A stretch of DNA of 64,000 nucleotides from Massospora cicadina (GCA_022478985.1 JAKSZP010005620.1:29296-93295), one strand, 5' to 3'; positions 32,981-45,724 are shown, numbered from the stretch's first letter. The notes: generated from the letters alone by a model not told the origin. Made by a program: numbers and translations.

Positions 32981-34160
32981 GGTGTGGTTTCAGGGGCGCC
33001 TATGGGTTCCTGCTGGATCACTTTGCCTGGAAATCATCCAGGACCATCATGATGGAATCACCGATGGTCACCCTGAGAAAGCAAAGACTTTGGAGCTAAT
33101 TCGACGCACCTACAATTGGAAGGGATTACCTGCTCAGGTGGGACGCTATTGTAAAGAGCGCATGATCTGCAATCAAAATGAAACCAATTGACAACCTTTA
33201 GCGGGGTTGTTGGTACCAGTTCAGAAGTCTGAAGGGCCCTGGACTTCCCTATCAGTGAATTTCATTGTGGAATTACCTGTCTCTGATGGTTATGATGCCA
33301 TCATGGTGGTGGTGGACCTTTTTACGAAGTTCACCCACTTTATTCCTTGCAGAACAACTATAACTGCCGCTGAAATGGTCAGGCTCTTCGTCGCCCATGT
33401 ATTTGCGCTTCATGGGGTCCCCAAGAAATTATTAGTAATTGGGCCCCCCAGTTCGCCTCTGTCTTTTGGGAAGAGTTGTGTAAGACTCTTCAGATCCGCC
33501 CCTGTTGTTCAACTCCCTATCACTCCCAATCAGATGGGCAGACTGAACGAGTGAATCAGTTCTTAGAACAGTTTCTGCGGTGTTACACTGCCACGGATCA
33601 TTCAGATTGGATTCCTCACCTTCCTATGGCCCAGTTTTGCTACAACAACACTTTGCATTCTTCAATCGGTTGTTCCCCATTTTTCTCCAACCATGGTTTT
33701 GACCCCGCCTTCAACATGGAGCCCAGTTGTGGAACTAAAGTGGAAGCGGTGGTGGACTTTTCCAAGACTATCAAGATTTTTACACCAGGGGGTTTCCACA
33801 AGTTTGGAAGCGGCAATGCAAGTATATAAGGAGAACACTGATGGTAAGTGACGAGTGAATCCAGTGTACAAAGAAGGGGAACTCGTAGCTTGATGCTCAA
33901 AACATCCCTATCAAACAGCCATGAAAAAAGCTGGGACCAAAGAGGATTGGCCCTTACCGCGTCATTAGAAAGGTGGGCCACGCCTCATACCAGTTGGATC
34001 TTCCCTCTTCGTTTTGGATCTTTTCTGTTTTTCATGAGATCAAATTGACGTTGAATGAGGGCTCCCCACCAGAGACTTATGAGGCTTATCTCATGGATGG
34101 GGGCCATAGTGGGGAAGTTGAGGATGTAGTAGCTCCCACAGATTAAAAAGAAGATTTGAG
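32979..34160 (+). pseudogene. Gypsy2w integrase
   Basis: The zinc region HHDGITDGHPEKAKT ... CKERMICNQ (33040-33180) is followed by a stop at 33189. The core is SVNFIVELPVSDGYD and VVVDLFTKFTHFIPC (33250-33350). A frame shift near 33440-33480 destroys the block with the second Asp. The frame then resumes with TPYHSQSDGQTERVNQFLEQ (33508-33570, catalytic Glu). The C-terminal region reaches about 34145. No chromodomain was recognised. Confidence 0.87.
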
Positions 34161-34390
34161 TACCTGGTAGCTTAGAAGGGATTTGATTTAGCGGAGAACA
34201 GTTGGGTAACAGCGCGCAAATGTGCACATGCCCAGGATCTTATCAACACTTTCCACAAGCGTTTTCCTCAGGCCGCTGGATCTCAGTCAAAGCAAAATGT
34301 TGCCTCAATGAAGTTGGCCCCATCCCACAAGAACTTTTCCCTTGGCGCAAGCCCCTGGAGGGGGTGGAGCCCAAAAGGAGGAGAGGGTAA

Positions 34391-35250
34391 TGTCATTATT
34401 GAGAAATGACATCATAGTTGGGACCAACGTTAAAGAAAAAGCGGCATGCCAGGAGGCCAAGAAGGTGAAGTTGGCAGGCTCCCTGACCTCAAACATACCA
34501 TAGATCAACGCTGGGTTAAGGCAAAGTATGCCCAGTTTAGTCCAAAGGATGCAAGAGAAGTTCATCCCTATATAACAGCAGGTGCATTAAAACGAACTAG
34601 CTTTATGGCAAACAAAAATGGTTCACTTCAGTTTTTGGGTGAACGGGGTCTCAAAATCCGTTCAGTTTTTGAAATTTCCAGCTTGTGTTGGCCGCTTCTA
34701 CAATTAATTACACAAGTCTGGTCAATTTCAAAGTAAAGTGTTTTGCCCAATGGAAATGTGCGCCTATTGGTGCACCTCAGCTTAGACATGCTTCCTTCTA
34801 TTGATTGTTTTTCTGAAATACCTTGAATTCCTCGTGTTGAGACCAATCTCTCCCATTGGTCGACTTTTCCCTCATAATAAACCCTTTACTAGTACACCTT
34901 TTTTTAATTTATGCTATCTTGGATGATCCTGTGCGTGGACCTCTTCAAGGAGCTCTCACGCAACCTTAACCATTTACTTTTATCTACCTTAAATTTATCT
35001 GCTTGCACACCATAGGCCGCCCAGGTTCCCTCCAGTCTAGGGCGCCCATACATTACCCCTCAAAGCCTCGTGTGTCTCCCTTTTGGTTACTTCTTCCACT
35101 GATAACCCTTCTCCACCTAAGTTATTCTAGATCATCACCCTCTACTGGGCTCTAGTAACTTTTGTACAATTGACTAGTTCCCTGGCGTTGGCCCTCTGCA
35201 CTATGCACTACCACGCTGGGAACAGGAGAGTTATAGACACTCTCCTTACA
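34391..35250 (+). repeat. Gypsy2w 3' LTR (860 bp)
   Basis: Follows the purine tract AAAAGGAGGAGAGGG. Starts TGTCATTATTGAG, ends CTCCTTACA, then the TSD AAATT. Confidence 0.93.
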
Positions 35251-35255
35251 AAATT

Positions 35256-36123
35256 AAGGCATCTAATAGTTGATTGCTGATTAACTATCAGGTGTACCGA
35301 TTGAATTCAGACAGGTTTTGTCACTGACTCATTAGGAATTTAATAAGCAGTTGTGAGGCGAGTGATGCCACCTGCTCTAGCAAATCAAACAATTGATTTG
35401 CAACCTGCTATAAAGGATAAATGTTCCCATTACCTAAGCAGGTCGCTAGCCGAATTGTGGTTGGTTCACTGTGGTCAATAGGAAACGTTAGGGACACGTT
35501 TTCTGGCTCTTTCCATTTTCAGGTCTCTGGGTTTGCAATGGATAAATCCATAACCCAATGAAGAAGATCATCACTGTAGAGACGCAAAAGAGAAAGTAAA
35601 TAGCAATTTTTGGCGTTTCATGGCTGAGGAGCCAACTGATGAGTTGGGCGCCAAATTCGCCCTATAAATTCCCTAACATTTAATATTAATAAAGCAATTT
35701 TGTATAATTGCAACTTTTATTAATAAGTTCTATTGATCTTCTTTTAATTATTGTTGTAGAACAATAATTGTGGACTCTTATGTGTGGATAAAGAGTAAGG
35801 ATCAGATATTCATTAGAAGAGAAGTAGACCCTTGACGTGTATCTTTGTTGACTCATCGTGATGAGAACTAAGGCTTGGAACCTCTGAATCTGAGAGTGGA
35901 TTAAGTACATAGGAATAGGGAAGGAGTCCCTAATTGTTGAATCAGTAACTCGTGGAAAATCCAATTCTTGCGTTGGACCACATCTGTTTAATTATTCAAC
36001 TACAGATAATAGTCAGCAGACTATTATTGCTCATATATATCTATCAAGCAATGTGAATCATGCATATACCAAACCTGTGCAATTAAAATCTGGGAGCTAT
36101 CATTCAGACCCCAGTTTTTAACA
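35256..36123 (+). repeat. Gypsy3w 5' LTR, right part
   Basis: Continues the LTR split at 29296. Matches 43589-44464, for example GATAGTTGAT/ATAGTTGATT followed by GATTAACTAT. Ends TTTTTAACA. Confidence 0.88.
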
Positions 36124-36125
36124 TT

Positions 36126-36141
36126 TTATGCTCACTACAGG
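36126..36141 (+). promoter_or_regulatory. Primer-binding site of Gypsy3w (degenerate)
   Basis: TTATGCTCACTACAGG, two bases after the LTR. Same core as the Gypsy1w and Gypsy6w sites but with TTA in place of TGG. Confidence 0.6.
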
Positions 36142-36147
36142 GGGTAG

Positions 36148-37700
36148 TTGAGTAAGTTAAGCCAATCTACAATGTCATATAAAGAAGAATTGAGAAAGCT
36201 ATGGGCGGAATTGGCAACTGTCAACAAGAACGCCTTGAATTCAGAGGATCATAATGAATTTGCTGCTTTAAAGGAGAGAGTCACTAAGGTCGAGGAAGGA
36301 GTAGAAAAAAGTTTACAATTTCAGCAACAGGTTACTTAGAAAAGTAACGTCATTGAAAAAGAAATAAGGAGATTTTTTAAAGAAATTTTATTCCTGAAGA
36401 TGGAACGTGAAGCAGATTGCATTTGTTTGTGCTCACTCAGCTCAGACATGAAATGACTAGAAAAACAAATCAACAATCTGTAGAATCAGATATATAAATG
36501 TGAACCTTATGTGGTGACTGACGCCAATGAAAAGACCCAAAAACTCCAGTTGGGAAGTCAACAACTCTTAGGAATATGCCAAAAGCGTTTGCTACTATTT
36601 TGGAGATAATCCCCATGATTATTACTCAAATCAGTCAACTAGCTGAGCTGTGAGTTTCAGGTAGAGAAAATATAGAGAATTCAAAGACACACCAAAATTA
36701 CCCACTTTTCATCTGGATAATTCTACTGCGTTTTTCTGCCTGTTCGTCATGACTATAGTTGGGTATGGCAATAGACAAAAAGCTTTGATGGTCATGGACT
36801 GCTTTGATTTAGGCTGTCAAAACTTGTTTTACCTCATCTAGAGGGAGACAGCTGGTCTTATTCATAAGCTAAGGCTGCAATAAGGAAGGAGTTTGTAAGC
36901 CCCATGCATATGTCAAAATGCAAGCAAGAATTTATGGGGATCCAAATTCTGAAAGATGAGGCCTTAGAAATTATGCCAACTAATTATACAAAAAACCACT
37001 AATATTAGTTGGAGCAAAAATTTTGACCAATTTTGATGTGTGATCACGTTACAAGTGGCTCTTCAGCCTTATTGCAATTTACACCAATTGATGTTGTCCA
37101 TGTTAGTCACCAAAATAATTACCTAGCAAATGATGGATCACAAGATGCTAGGAGCCACGTTTGAGGCCATCAATTGAAGCTTCAAGATGAGTCTGGTCAG
37201 AAATTTGAATTCTACCAAATGACCAAACCTGCTAAGCAATCTATTAATTGCTCAGTGCCAGTAAACAAACCTGAGGGTTTTAAACAGAATGAAAAGAGTA
37301 GCATGCGAAGTCACCAGTGCAGAAGAAAGGCCACTTTGCTGCCCAGTACTTCATCAAGAAGCTTAAGGAGAAAATCAATGTGGTCCAGTAAAAGGAAGCC
37401 AAACCCACACAGGAGTTGGGAAACGGGCACGTGGCCTATATGGGGAACAGTCTAAAGCTGCGGTTAAACAGTTCCTCTTAATATCTTAAATGAGTACATT
37501 GACATCAGTGATCTGTTTGTTGAAAACACACAGGACCAGCTTTATCAAGTGGTCAACTTAGACCAATGCTGTAACCAGAGCTGGAGCGATGAGGATCAAC
37601 CCCAAAATAATCATGGAGGTCACTCACCCATATGCACTCCAATTATCAGATAAGATCCAATCTGCAGAAAATCTGGATGATCTGGCTGAGGTCAAATTAG
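36148..37700 (+). pseudogene. Gypsy3w Gag remnant
   Basis: 36148-36339 encodes a charged, coiled-coil-like start (YKEELRKLWAELATVNKNAL, then ALKERVTKVEEGVEK). Later fragments carry many stops. A Lys/Arg/Ser-rich piece at 37174-37455 could be the nucleic-acid-binding end. Position and orientation support Gag; no capsid motif is certain. Confidence 0.55.
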
Positions 37701-38879
37701 ATGAGGTGAATCTGTCAATCCACTAAACAATATTAAGGAATAATTTCCTGATCTGTTGGCGCAAATAATTCACACCCAAATTTTGCGCAAAACGTCGCTA
37801 TACACTCAGTAAATACTATATTGCAATACTCTGAGTGACATATATTGATATACTGATCAATTAAGTATGGGTGAAGGCATTTATTGACAGTGGGAGCTGA
37901 TTTATAAATTCTTGACCAAACTGGTGATGAAAATGAGAATCTAACCCGATTTGGAACATAAGAAGTAATATTGAACTGCTGGGCCAAATATGACTATCTT
38001 TTGTGGAGCGTATAGCGCATTACCACTCAGATTTAGATCTCTGGTGGTATCCGCCCCAGCTATAGCTTTGGCCAGCAAAAACTATAACATTTTAATATGG
38101 GACCAAGTTTTTAAGAAGTCACATAATTAAATGTAGCTTTGAGGATAAAAAATTGACTATATTGGGTCCTGTGCTGCCTCTAGTTTATCAAAGAGACGAG
38201 GAAACTCCGCTTACAAGGAGGAACAATTTCATTAATCTGATATACAAAGATGGTATTAATTTTGATTTGCTACCAATTGATTGGACAAAAGCGAAGAGAA
38301 AAGTTGACGGAAATCCTGGAAAATTGGATAATTCCATTATGAAGCAAGACGTCAAAAACCATACCACTGGGATCACAGATAATAGTCAATACAGGATTGT
38401 CTTTGGAAATACCTGAGATATTTTATAGTGGTCAGAAGCCCATGGAAGAAGTCCAGAATAGAGACATGGGTGGCGCCTGGGATAGTGATGCTGGGCCGTG
38501 GGGAAATCCAAGTCTCCAAGAGAATTTGGGTTGAAAACTGATGAAGATTGAGAAAAATAAGTTTTTTGAATTTATCAATCTAATCCCAATGGCGGAATTA
38601 TAAAAACTTTCATGATTTTGGGATCCTTGACAAGATGGGATTGCCAGTAGAGGTTGCTGAGAATATTAACTTATTAGTCAACTGAGAGCAACTCGCTGAT
38701 CTGACAGAAGAATAGCAGGAGGAGGTGCTCAAATTATTCTAAAAATATCAGGAGATCACAGCTCAGGATAATCATGACTTAAGATGTGCAAAGAACATAA
38801 TCTATAAAGTTGACACTGGGGTAAAATTTACCAATATGGATGAGACCAATTTGATGATCAAAGGAAGCTGAGGCAGTAG

Positions 38880-39930
38880 TGGAAGAGGAAATCAGCAAAC
38901 TAGTGGAGCACGGGGTCCTAGTTCCATTGTGAGCCCATGGGCAAGCCCTATCCTCATAGTGAAGAAAAAGAATGGCTCTAGTAAGTTGGTGATTAACTAT
39001 CAAAGGCTTAAAATATAATAAAGAAGTATTTGTATTCACTTCCATGAATTGATGATGCATATGATTATTTGGCAGAGGCGAAGTATTCATTCATGATGGA
39101 TCTAATATCAGGATTTTGGCAAATCAATTTTCTGACAGAAGAACAAGCGAAGTGCATGATCATCACCGGACAGGTGCTATACCAACCAACAAAGATGCCC
39201 TAAGGTCTTTGCAATGCGCATTCAACGTTTCAAAGGACCATGGACGCTATATTAAATGACTTGAAGTTGTCATGCATCCTGGTGTACTTGAACAACATAA
39301 GTGGGTTCAGTAGGACCTTTACTGACCATTTGCACCACTTGGAAGAAGTCTTTAGAAGACTGTTTATGGCTAGCCTGATGAATATGCTGAGGAAGTGCCA
39401 CTCCTCCAAGAAAGAGTTAGAATATCTGGGATTCATTATCAACTCTAGTGTACTGCATCTGCAAGCCCAGAAAATGGGGCCATAAAGTGAATGGCCGTTC
39501 TGAGAAGTGTCTATGATATTTAAGTTTTCCTTGGAATGGTCAGATATTACTGAAGATTTATATGGGATTTTGCAAGAATCGCTGAGCCCCTCTTCCATTT
39601 GCTGAAGGATCTGAATAATGGTTTCAAATTGGAATGAAGAGGCCCAGAATTCTTTTAATGAGTTACGTCAGTATCTTATAAATTTGCCGATTTTAAATAT
39701 TTTAATTTCACTTGGAAGTTTATATTACAGACTGATGCTTTGTTAATAACTATTGGTGCCATCCTGAGTCAAGTGGATGAACTTGGGGACAAGCATACAG
39801 TATCTTATGTGAGCCAGACTTTGTCAGCAGCAGACCAGAATTACACCATTGCTGAGCGTGAATGCCTTGTGGTTATTATGCCTATAGCAGTTTGGTTTAT
39901 ATTCAAGGTACACACTTTAAAGTGGTGATG
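38880..39930 (+). pseudogene. Gypsy3w reverse transcriptase and RNase H, active site mutated
   Basis: Fingers (VKKKNGSSKLVINYQ) at about 38958-39002, the palm start FMMDLISGFWQINFL at 39090-39135, then CILVYLNNISGFSRTFTDHL. The active site is YLNN (39285-39296) instead of YLDD, two Asp-to-Asn changes that each need one G-to-A. RNase H follows: FILQTDALLITIGAILSQ and NYTIAERECLVVI (39715-39890). Frequent stops between blocks. Confidence 0.85.
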
Positions 39931-40259
39931 GATAAATCTCCCTGCATTGAATGCATAACCTTAAATAACTGGAAGGACGTCTGACCCAATGACACTGAAG
40001 CTTCAAGCTTATGACCTTGAGATAGTCCACCAAGCTTGAGATTCTCATCAAAATGCTAACAGCTTATAAAGATTACAATGGTCTAAGTGGTATATCAACA
40101 GGTTGATGAGCTGTTTCAGAGAATGGTTGATGGAGAAATTGGAAATGAGCCTTAAGAAATCCAAGGTGCGCTTCGAAAATCAATGGAAAACACCAATACC
40201 AAGGATGGACAAGTATTCAAAATGAATGATGAAAAATGACTGTTATTCCCAAAACTACC

Positions 40260-41289
40260 TGAACAAGCGGCTATAATTTAAGCTGCCCATTAATTTGTTG
40301 GATATGGAGGCCTGAGAAGGACAACATACCACATTTGCCGGTATTATTACTGGGATTCTGTTAACTATGATGTGTTCAGTTATCTAGCTTGCTGCGTTGA
40401 GTGCCAGTTGCATAAACCACATAAGAACACATATGGATATTGACTGGTACGCCCTGATTTTCCTGCATACAGTGTCCATCAATGTGATGGGACCACTGAC
40501 TATGAGCAAATGTGGTTTCAAATATATTATAGTTGCAATCAATCATCTGACTAGATGGGTCAAAATGAAAACTCTGACAAAAGTGGACGCAATAAGTACC
40601 ATGCGGTTTATTTGGATCAAGTTGTATATTGCCATGGATGACCGCAAATCTTGTTGAGTGATAAAAGAACAAATCAAACATCCCACAGATCCTGAGGTTA
40701 AACAAAATAATGGTGATTCAAGGAGTCATGCCAGTACCCTATTAGCCAGAGACAAATAGACTGGTAGAACAAGCGAATGGAACACTGGCCATGACTCTGA
40801 GGAAGCTAGGGTGCTTGAAAAACTTCCGCGTGGGGAACCTACCTCAGTTTGGTGACATTTGCATACAATATTAGTCATCAACGACAAGAAAAATGCCATT
40901 TTAATTGTTGTATGGAATAAAGGTTAAATTAGTATCAAAACTATATTTATTGTCAAACTAACATGAGGGATGAGTGATGAGCAGTACATTTTCCAACTTT
41001 CTGATATCCTGATTGAAATTCAGTCATAAGCATTTATACAACGTTGAAGAAAAAGATCAATGCCAAGATGATGGATGATAAGAATCAACTGGCATTATCC
41101 AAATACCATGTAGGTAATAGGGTAGCCTATTGTGACGTACATGGCTTTGAAAGAAGAAATAAGCTAGACGCACTGTGGTCAGGTCCTTTTGTGATTATTT
41201 TCAAGATGATGATGTATGCCTATTCCATCAAGAACCTCATGGATGGAAGAATTATGGACAGGGTCCATGCTAAATACCTAAAGCAGTGA
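40260..41289 (+). pseudogene. Gypsy3w integrase remnant
   Basis: The zinc region is around 40290-40420 (GYGGLRRTTYHICRYYYW, CCVECQ). The core block KYIIVAINHLTRWVKMKT (about 40517-40570) has Asn where the catalytic Asp should be. The C-terminal domain 41044-41289 (YHVGNRVAYCDVHGFERRNKL ... LWSGPFVI) is open for 81 codons and resembles that of Gypsy1w. Confidence 0.8.
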
Positions 41290-43371
41290 ATTCAAGCAAA
41301 AAATAATAAGAATGTTCCTGAAGGAATGCTGAACCATTGAGATGGTTGTGTTATGACAATTTTTTTTAAGCTCTAAAAAAGGACCGCTGAACCAAAATAA
41401 ATGGTCAAGTCTTGAAAATAAGAAATCTGAACCATAAAAACTGGTAGATCAGAGTATACCTAGGAACAAGTTTGGGGGAATAATAAAAAAAGATGGACCT
41501 CTGAACCAGGTAAAGGTCATGCCCTATATAAAAATAGGAAAATATAATAAAAAGTGATAAAATATGAAAAAAGAAAGAAAAAACATAAAAAATTCACTTA
41601 TTTTATAATTTTTATTGGTTATCCTCAATTTGGGGATGATTCCGCCTATGTCGCTTCTTGAGGGAGAGAGGATGCTGACAGTAGGAGTATATAAGCCATC
41701 AAAACCTATTTGAGATTGAACGCTAGCTAGGGATAGACCTACTCAAAGCCAAGTTTGTTGAGCATAAGCTGAACCCTGAGAGAATGCGATGAGGGGAAGA
41801 GAAATTGAGATGTTGGTACTTGCCAAATGTGATACTATGGATTGGGGAGAAAAGAGAAGGAAAGAGGCAGTTGGCGAATAACCCTAAATAGTCCCAACAT
41901 GGCACTGGAGCTGGAAGATTAGTCTTAAGAGCTTGCTGATGAGCTTCATCAAGAACATTGGACATATGGGCTGACATAGAGTAAGGATATAAGATGGAGG
42001 TTGCTAAATCATGCCCCCAATCAGAGCCATGAGAGGGAGGTATTGAGCAAAGTGCCAGAGATGAGGTAGTCATGCAAAGAATGATGGCATCTTGAAGGCA
42101 GCAACTACAAGCTTCTTAAGATTGGAAACAAAAATGAACAATGGAATTTGAGAGAGGCTGGAAGCTTTATGGCCCAACCTGGAAGAACTTGGTTTGCAAA
42201 ACAAAGAGCATAGGCTGCAACATCTTGATTTGAAATTCTTGAGAGATTGGAGGTGTTCAGAGCCTTATAGAGAGTCTTAATTACTTGGTTCCTTAATTCT
42301 GCATAGGGGAGCTTGAAATGTTTGCAATTCCTGAAAGCTAGTTCATTTGAAAGAACAGCTGATTTATAGTATTGATTGAGTTAAAAATGTAACTTAAGAA
42401 GTATGTAGGATTCAGCAAAAAACACCTGACTTATATAAGGTGTCATTGCTCCAAGAGGCTCAATGATTATAATTGGATTATCTGCAAAATGATCCCAATT
42501 TGGAAAAGTATTGAAGTCCAATATAAGAAACAATGGAAGAGAAAAATCAGGTGCAATGTGGTTAAGATGGTTGCTATTTGATTTCATTGGGATTAAATAC
42601 TGTTTCTGTCAGTTCAGTGGAAGGAATACCTACATGTGTTTGAATTAGAGTATTGGTCCTAGAAGGACCATAGGAGAGATTTCTCTAAGCAGAATGACTC
42701 ATCAATTGGAAGAGATGGGCATCTTTAGCAGAAATATTGTCAAGATATTGCTGGTACCAAAAGTTAAGCTTTAGGATATGATCTGGATAAGAGAGAAATA
42801 TCAGACTTTTTATATTGGCCAACATTATCTATTTTGGTGTAGATAAAGCTCTAATTTATTCTACTATTGTTGCAATTTATTTCTAATCCTGAACTAAGCT
42901 CTTCAAAAAGAAAAAAGAAAATCTAAGAATGATATAAGCGAAAACGTCATTAAGAAAAAAAATGAATAAATATATTTAATTATTCTTAATTTTGCCATGA
43001 GAAAGACATCAATGGTAGTGGCCTCCTGTCAAGGACAAGGATGGAGATCATGAAATCAAGGACGCAAAACCAAGATTTGAATATGACAATGGGTCATATG
43101 CCCTAATGAGAGGGAAATCAGCTTTTCAGGACTAGCATTGTACCAAGTAAATTGACTAAACCAGCCCGGCAGTGGGTTGTGAGGACTTCACTTTGAGGAG
43201 GCAGTAGCAAGAAAGAAAAGGAAGAGAACTGCATGCCAAAAATTATTCTTAGCAGTGTTGAGTGCTGATCAGCTGTGCTCCTCTGAAAACTAAGGAGTAT
43301 TTTACCTGGCCTGAGGAAGCATTCTCCTGTCCCAATCCTATTCTTGCTGGAAATCTAGGCAAGAGGGAGGA
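41290..43371. other. Gypsy3w long 3' region without pol similarity
   Basis: About 2 kb between integrase and 3' LTR. The plus strand has only short ORFs. The minus strand has two unassigned open pieces (41723-42073 and 42381-42587; IIIIEPLGAMTPYI in the latter). It is either an old insertion on the minus strand or an extra element-specific region. A purine-rich stretch, GGCAAGAGGGAGGA (43358-43371), directly precedes the LTR as expected for a polypurine tract. Confidence 0.5.
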
Positions 43372-44464
43372 TGTATTGGGATTTTTGACCAAGTTTCAAG
43401 CTATCTAGGTTATCTTCTGGTTTGCTAGGGGATAAGTCCTGCTAGCGAATTAATCAGATATCAGTTGACCTCAATTTTGGGCTAATAATGTCTGCGGATT
43501 TTGGGGTAATTCACCATGTTCAGATCCGCTGTGATCATATCTGTACAAATGCATAAAGTCTTAGAAAGCAGAGTTGCCAATGAATTTGGGGCATCTGATA
43601 GTTGATCATTGATTAACTATTAGGTGCAACGATTAAGGTCAGTTAGGTTTCATCACTGACTGATTGAGAATTTAAGGAGCAAGTTGTAAGTCGAGTGATG
43701 CCACCTGCAATTAGCAAATCAATCATTTGTTTCACGGTCTGCTATAATAGATAAAGAGTCTTATTACCTAAGTAGTTCACTAGCCAAATGTGGTTGGTTC
43801 ATTGTGATCAAGAGGAAACGTTAGGGACAAGTTTTCTAGCTCTTTCTATTTCAGGTCTCTGGGATTTCTGATGGAGGAAAACTTATCCCAATGGAGAAGA
43901 CCATTGCCAGTAGAGATGACATAGGTAATTTCAATGGCAACGGCTGCTCTTTCATAGCTGAGGAGCCAGATGAGTAGTTGGGTGCCTAATTCCCCATATA
44001 AATTTTCTAGTACATTTATTAATAAAGAAGATAGAAGAGATCAATAAAGAAAAGCTCAATATTAATTTAAAGTTCTATTCATCTTCAGTTAATTATTGTC
44101 TTAGTACTTAATTGTGGACTCTTTTGTGTATATAAAGAGTAATGATCAGATATCCTTATATGAAAAGCAGCCTTTAATGTGGATCTCTGCTGACTCAGCA
44201 TGATAAGAACTAAGGCCGGGAACATCTGAATCTGAGAGTGGACTAAGTATAGCAGAATAGGGAATAAGTCCCTGATTGTCAAATCAGTATTTCGTGGTTT
44301 GTTCCAAGTTTAGCATTGGACCACATCTGGTTTAATTTTTAACTTCTAATAATAGTCATCCTACTTTTATTGCTCATATATATCTATCAAACAACGCAAA
44401 TTGTGCACATACCAAACTTATGCAATTAAAAGCTGGTAACTATCATCCAGACCAGTTCTTAACA
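43372..44464 (+). repeat. Gypsy3w 3' LTR (1093 bp)
   Basis: Starts TGTATTGGGATTTTT after a purine tract and ends TTCTTAACA. Partner of the split 5' LTR. More diverged than the Gypsy2w LTR pair, consistent with Gypsy3w being older. Confidence 0.88.
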
Positions 44465-45724
44465 CAAGTTTAAGGATTTAATATATGAAGATGAAAACAT
44501 CACCTATTTTCAGTATTAAAATTGTCTCCCTTATATACCTTCCAGGGGCCAAAATGATTTGCATTCTGATGATGCTATGATTACTCAACTGAATTACCTG
44601 ATAAGAGCGTTCAAGAAATGAAAGTGAAAATTACCAAATTTGACAATCAACCAATTTTGAAATTTACTTGAAACCATGATGTAAAAAGCATCCTAGGAGT
44701 GCTATTGCTCAAACCTTATGTTGACCAGAGTAAACCAAATTTAGTAATCAATCAATATTGCAATTTAATATCTTTCTCAACACCTAGAAGCAGGGACTAG
44801 TGAAAGGGCCCCTGGACATACAGGTTTAGGGATATCTACCATGAGAAGGAGCTCACAGCTTCAAAATTTTCCCAAATGGATGAATCCACTAAAGCAGCAA
44901 TCAGATGGCGTCTAATTAGGGGATCTTGAAAATTCCCCAAAAAAACCCTTATCAACCAATTATTTTACAATATTCAATTCATTTTTTATAGCTTAAATTA
45001 TCCCTTAAGTATAAAATACTTTGCTTTGACTTTAGTAAAAAAACCTTTCCACAGAATCACAGTTTTATTCTTTTTCTTTTGCTTATTGTTTAGTGTGCTA
45101 ATTACTAGTAAACAGTCTGGGATTAACTATATAGAATACAGTAACCAGTCTGAGATCTACTCTGTTCTAATTAAGACACTCTCTTCTGTGGATACCTTGG
45201 AGCTGAACTTCCAAAGGAGAGGTTGAATTGGCTTCCGTTGAGTCAAAAATGACAACATACAATGAATATATATAAGAGTGACAACAAAAGATTTACTCTG
45301 GGTGCAAACAGTTTATCAAAGAGATCAATGCTACAAGGGGTAGCATTAGAGAATTTGCTCTATAAGGATGATTGTGATCTTAGTTAAGGTTGTCTGGTGC
45401 CTAATCTGCACAGAGTAGACACCCTGAGAAGTGAGTCAGTCTCCTCTGTTAAGTGAGTCAGAGTCAGTAAACTGAATCCATTAATTTTTTTTCCATTTCT
45501 TTATTATTGGTGCAGTACCATCCCCATGTTGGCCCACCTTAAAAAATAAAAATAGAAATCTACTTGATAAAAACCTAACACTGACTGACTGACAATATGC
45601 ATCTTAAACCAGTGGGTCTAAAAAATGAAATTTTGCACAGGAGTTCCTTATATAATGTAGGTGAGCACTAAGAATTTTTCTTGAAAATTCATACCATAAG
45701 CAGGTTAATTAAGGGACAAAAGTT
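44465..45724. other. AT-rich region, no gene recognised
   Basis: Frames on both strands are short. The only clear landmark is a retroposon tail at about 45498-45550 (GTACCATCCCCATGTTGGCC plus A-rich run), the same 3' end as the SINE at 10117-10402. Its body is not recognisable. Confidence 0.45.
45498..45550 (+). repeat. SINE-type 3' tail
   Basis: CCATTTCTTTATTATTGGTG then CATCCCCATGTTGGCCCACC and an A-rich run. Parallels the last 90 bp of the SINE at 10117-10402 (CCATTTCTTTGATCTC ... CATCCCCAGGTTGTCCCACC). Head missing or too diverged. Confidence 0.55.

Larger units (their letters stand above)
29297..35250 (+). mobile_element. Gypsy2w: Ty3/gypsy element nested in the Gypsy3w LTR
   Basis: LTRs 29297-30152 and 34391-35250 are flanked by the exact TSD AAATT (29292-29296 and 35251-35255). 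The internal region is only 4.24 kb and begins almost directly with the protease region, so gag is missing. RT YMDD, protease DTGAS and the integrase core are recognisable, with fewer lesions than Gypsy1w or Gypsy3w. Confidence 0.94.
29084..44464 (+). mobile_element. Gypsy3w: old Ty3/gypsy element, 5' LTR split by Gypsy2w
   Basis: The 5' LTR is 29084-29296 plus 35256-36123 (1081 bp in two parts). The 3' LTR is 43372-44464 (1093 bp). Both start TGT and end TTAACA. The internal region runs 36124-43371. The two LTR parts match the single 3' LTR continuously once Gypsy2w and one AAATT are removed. A coding remnant of gag, protease, RT, RNase H and integrase follows on the plus strand. The 5-bp flanks (29079-29083 and 44465-44469) do not match, so no TSD is seen. 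Confidence 0.88.

Noticed and set aside
41723..42073. Minus-strand ORF as a host gene inside Gypsy3w
   Set aside because: No start context, domain or signal peptide. It lies inside an old element and is short; kept only as part of an unexplained region.
45026..45226. Small membrane protein (Phe/Leu-rich ORF)
   Set aside because: 66 codons in AT-rich DNA. The hydrophobic run comes from a T-rich stretch, with no promoter or partner.
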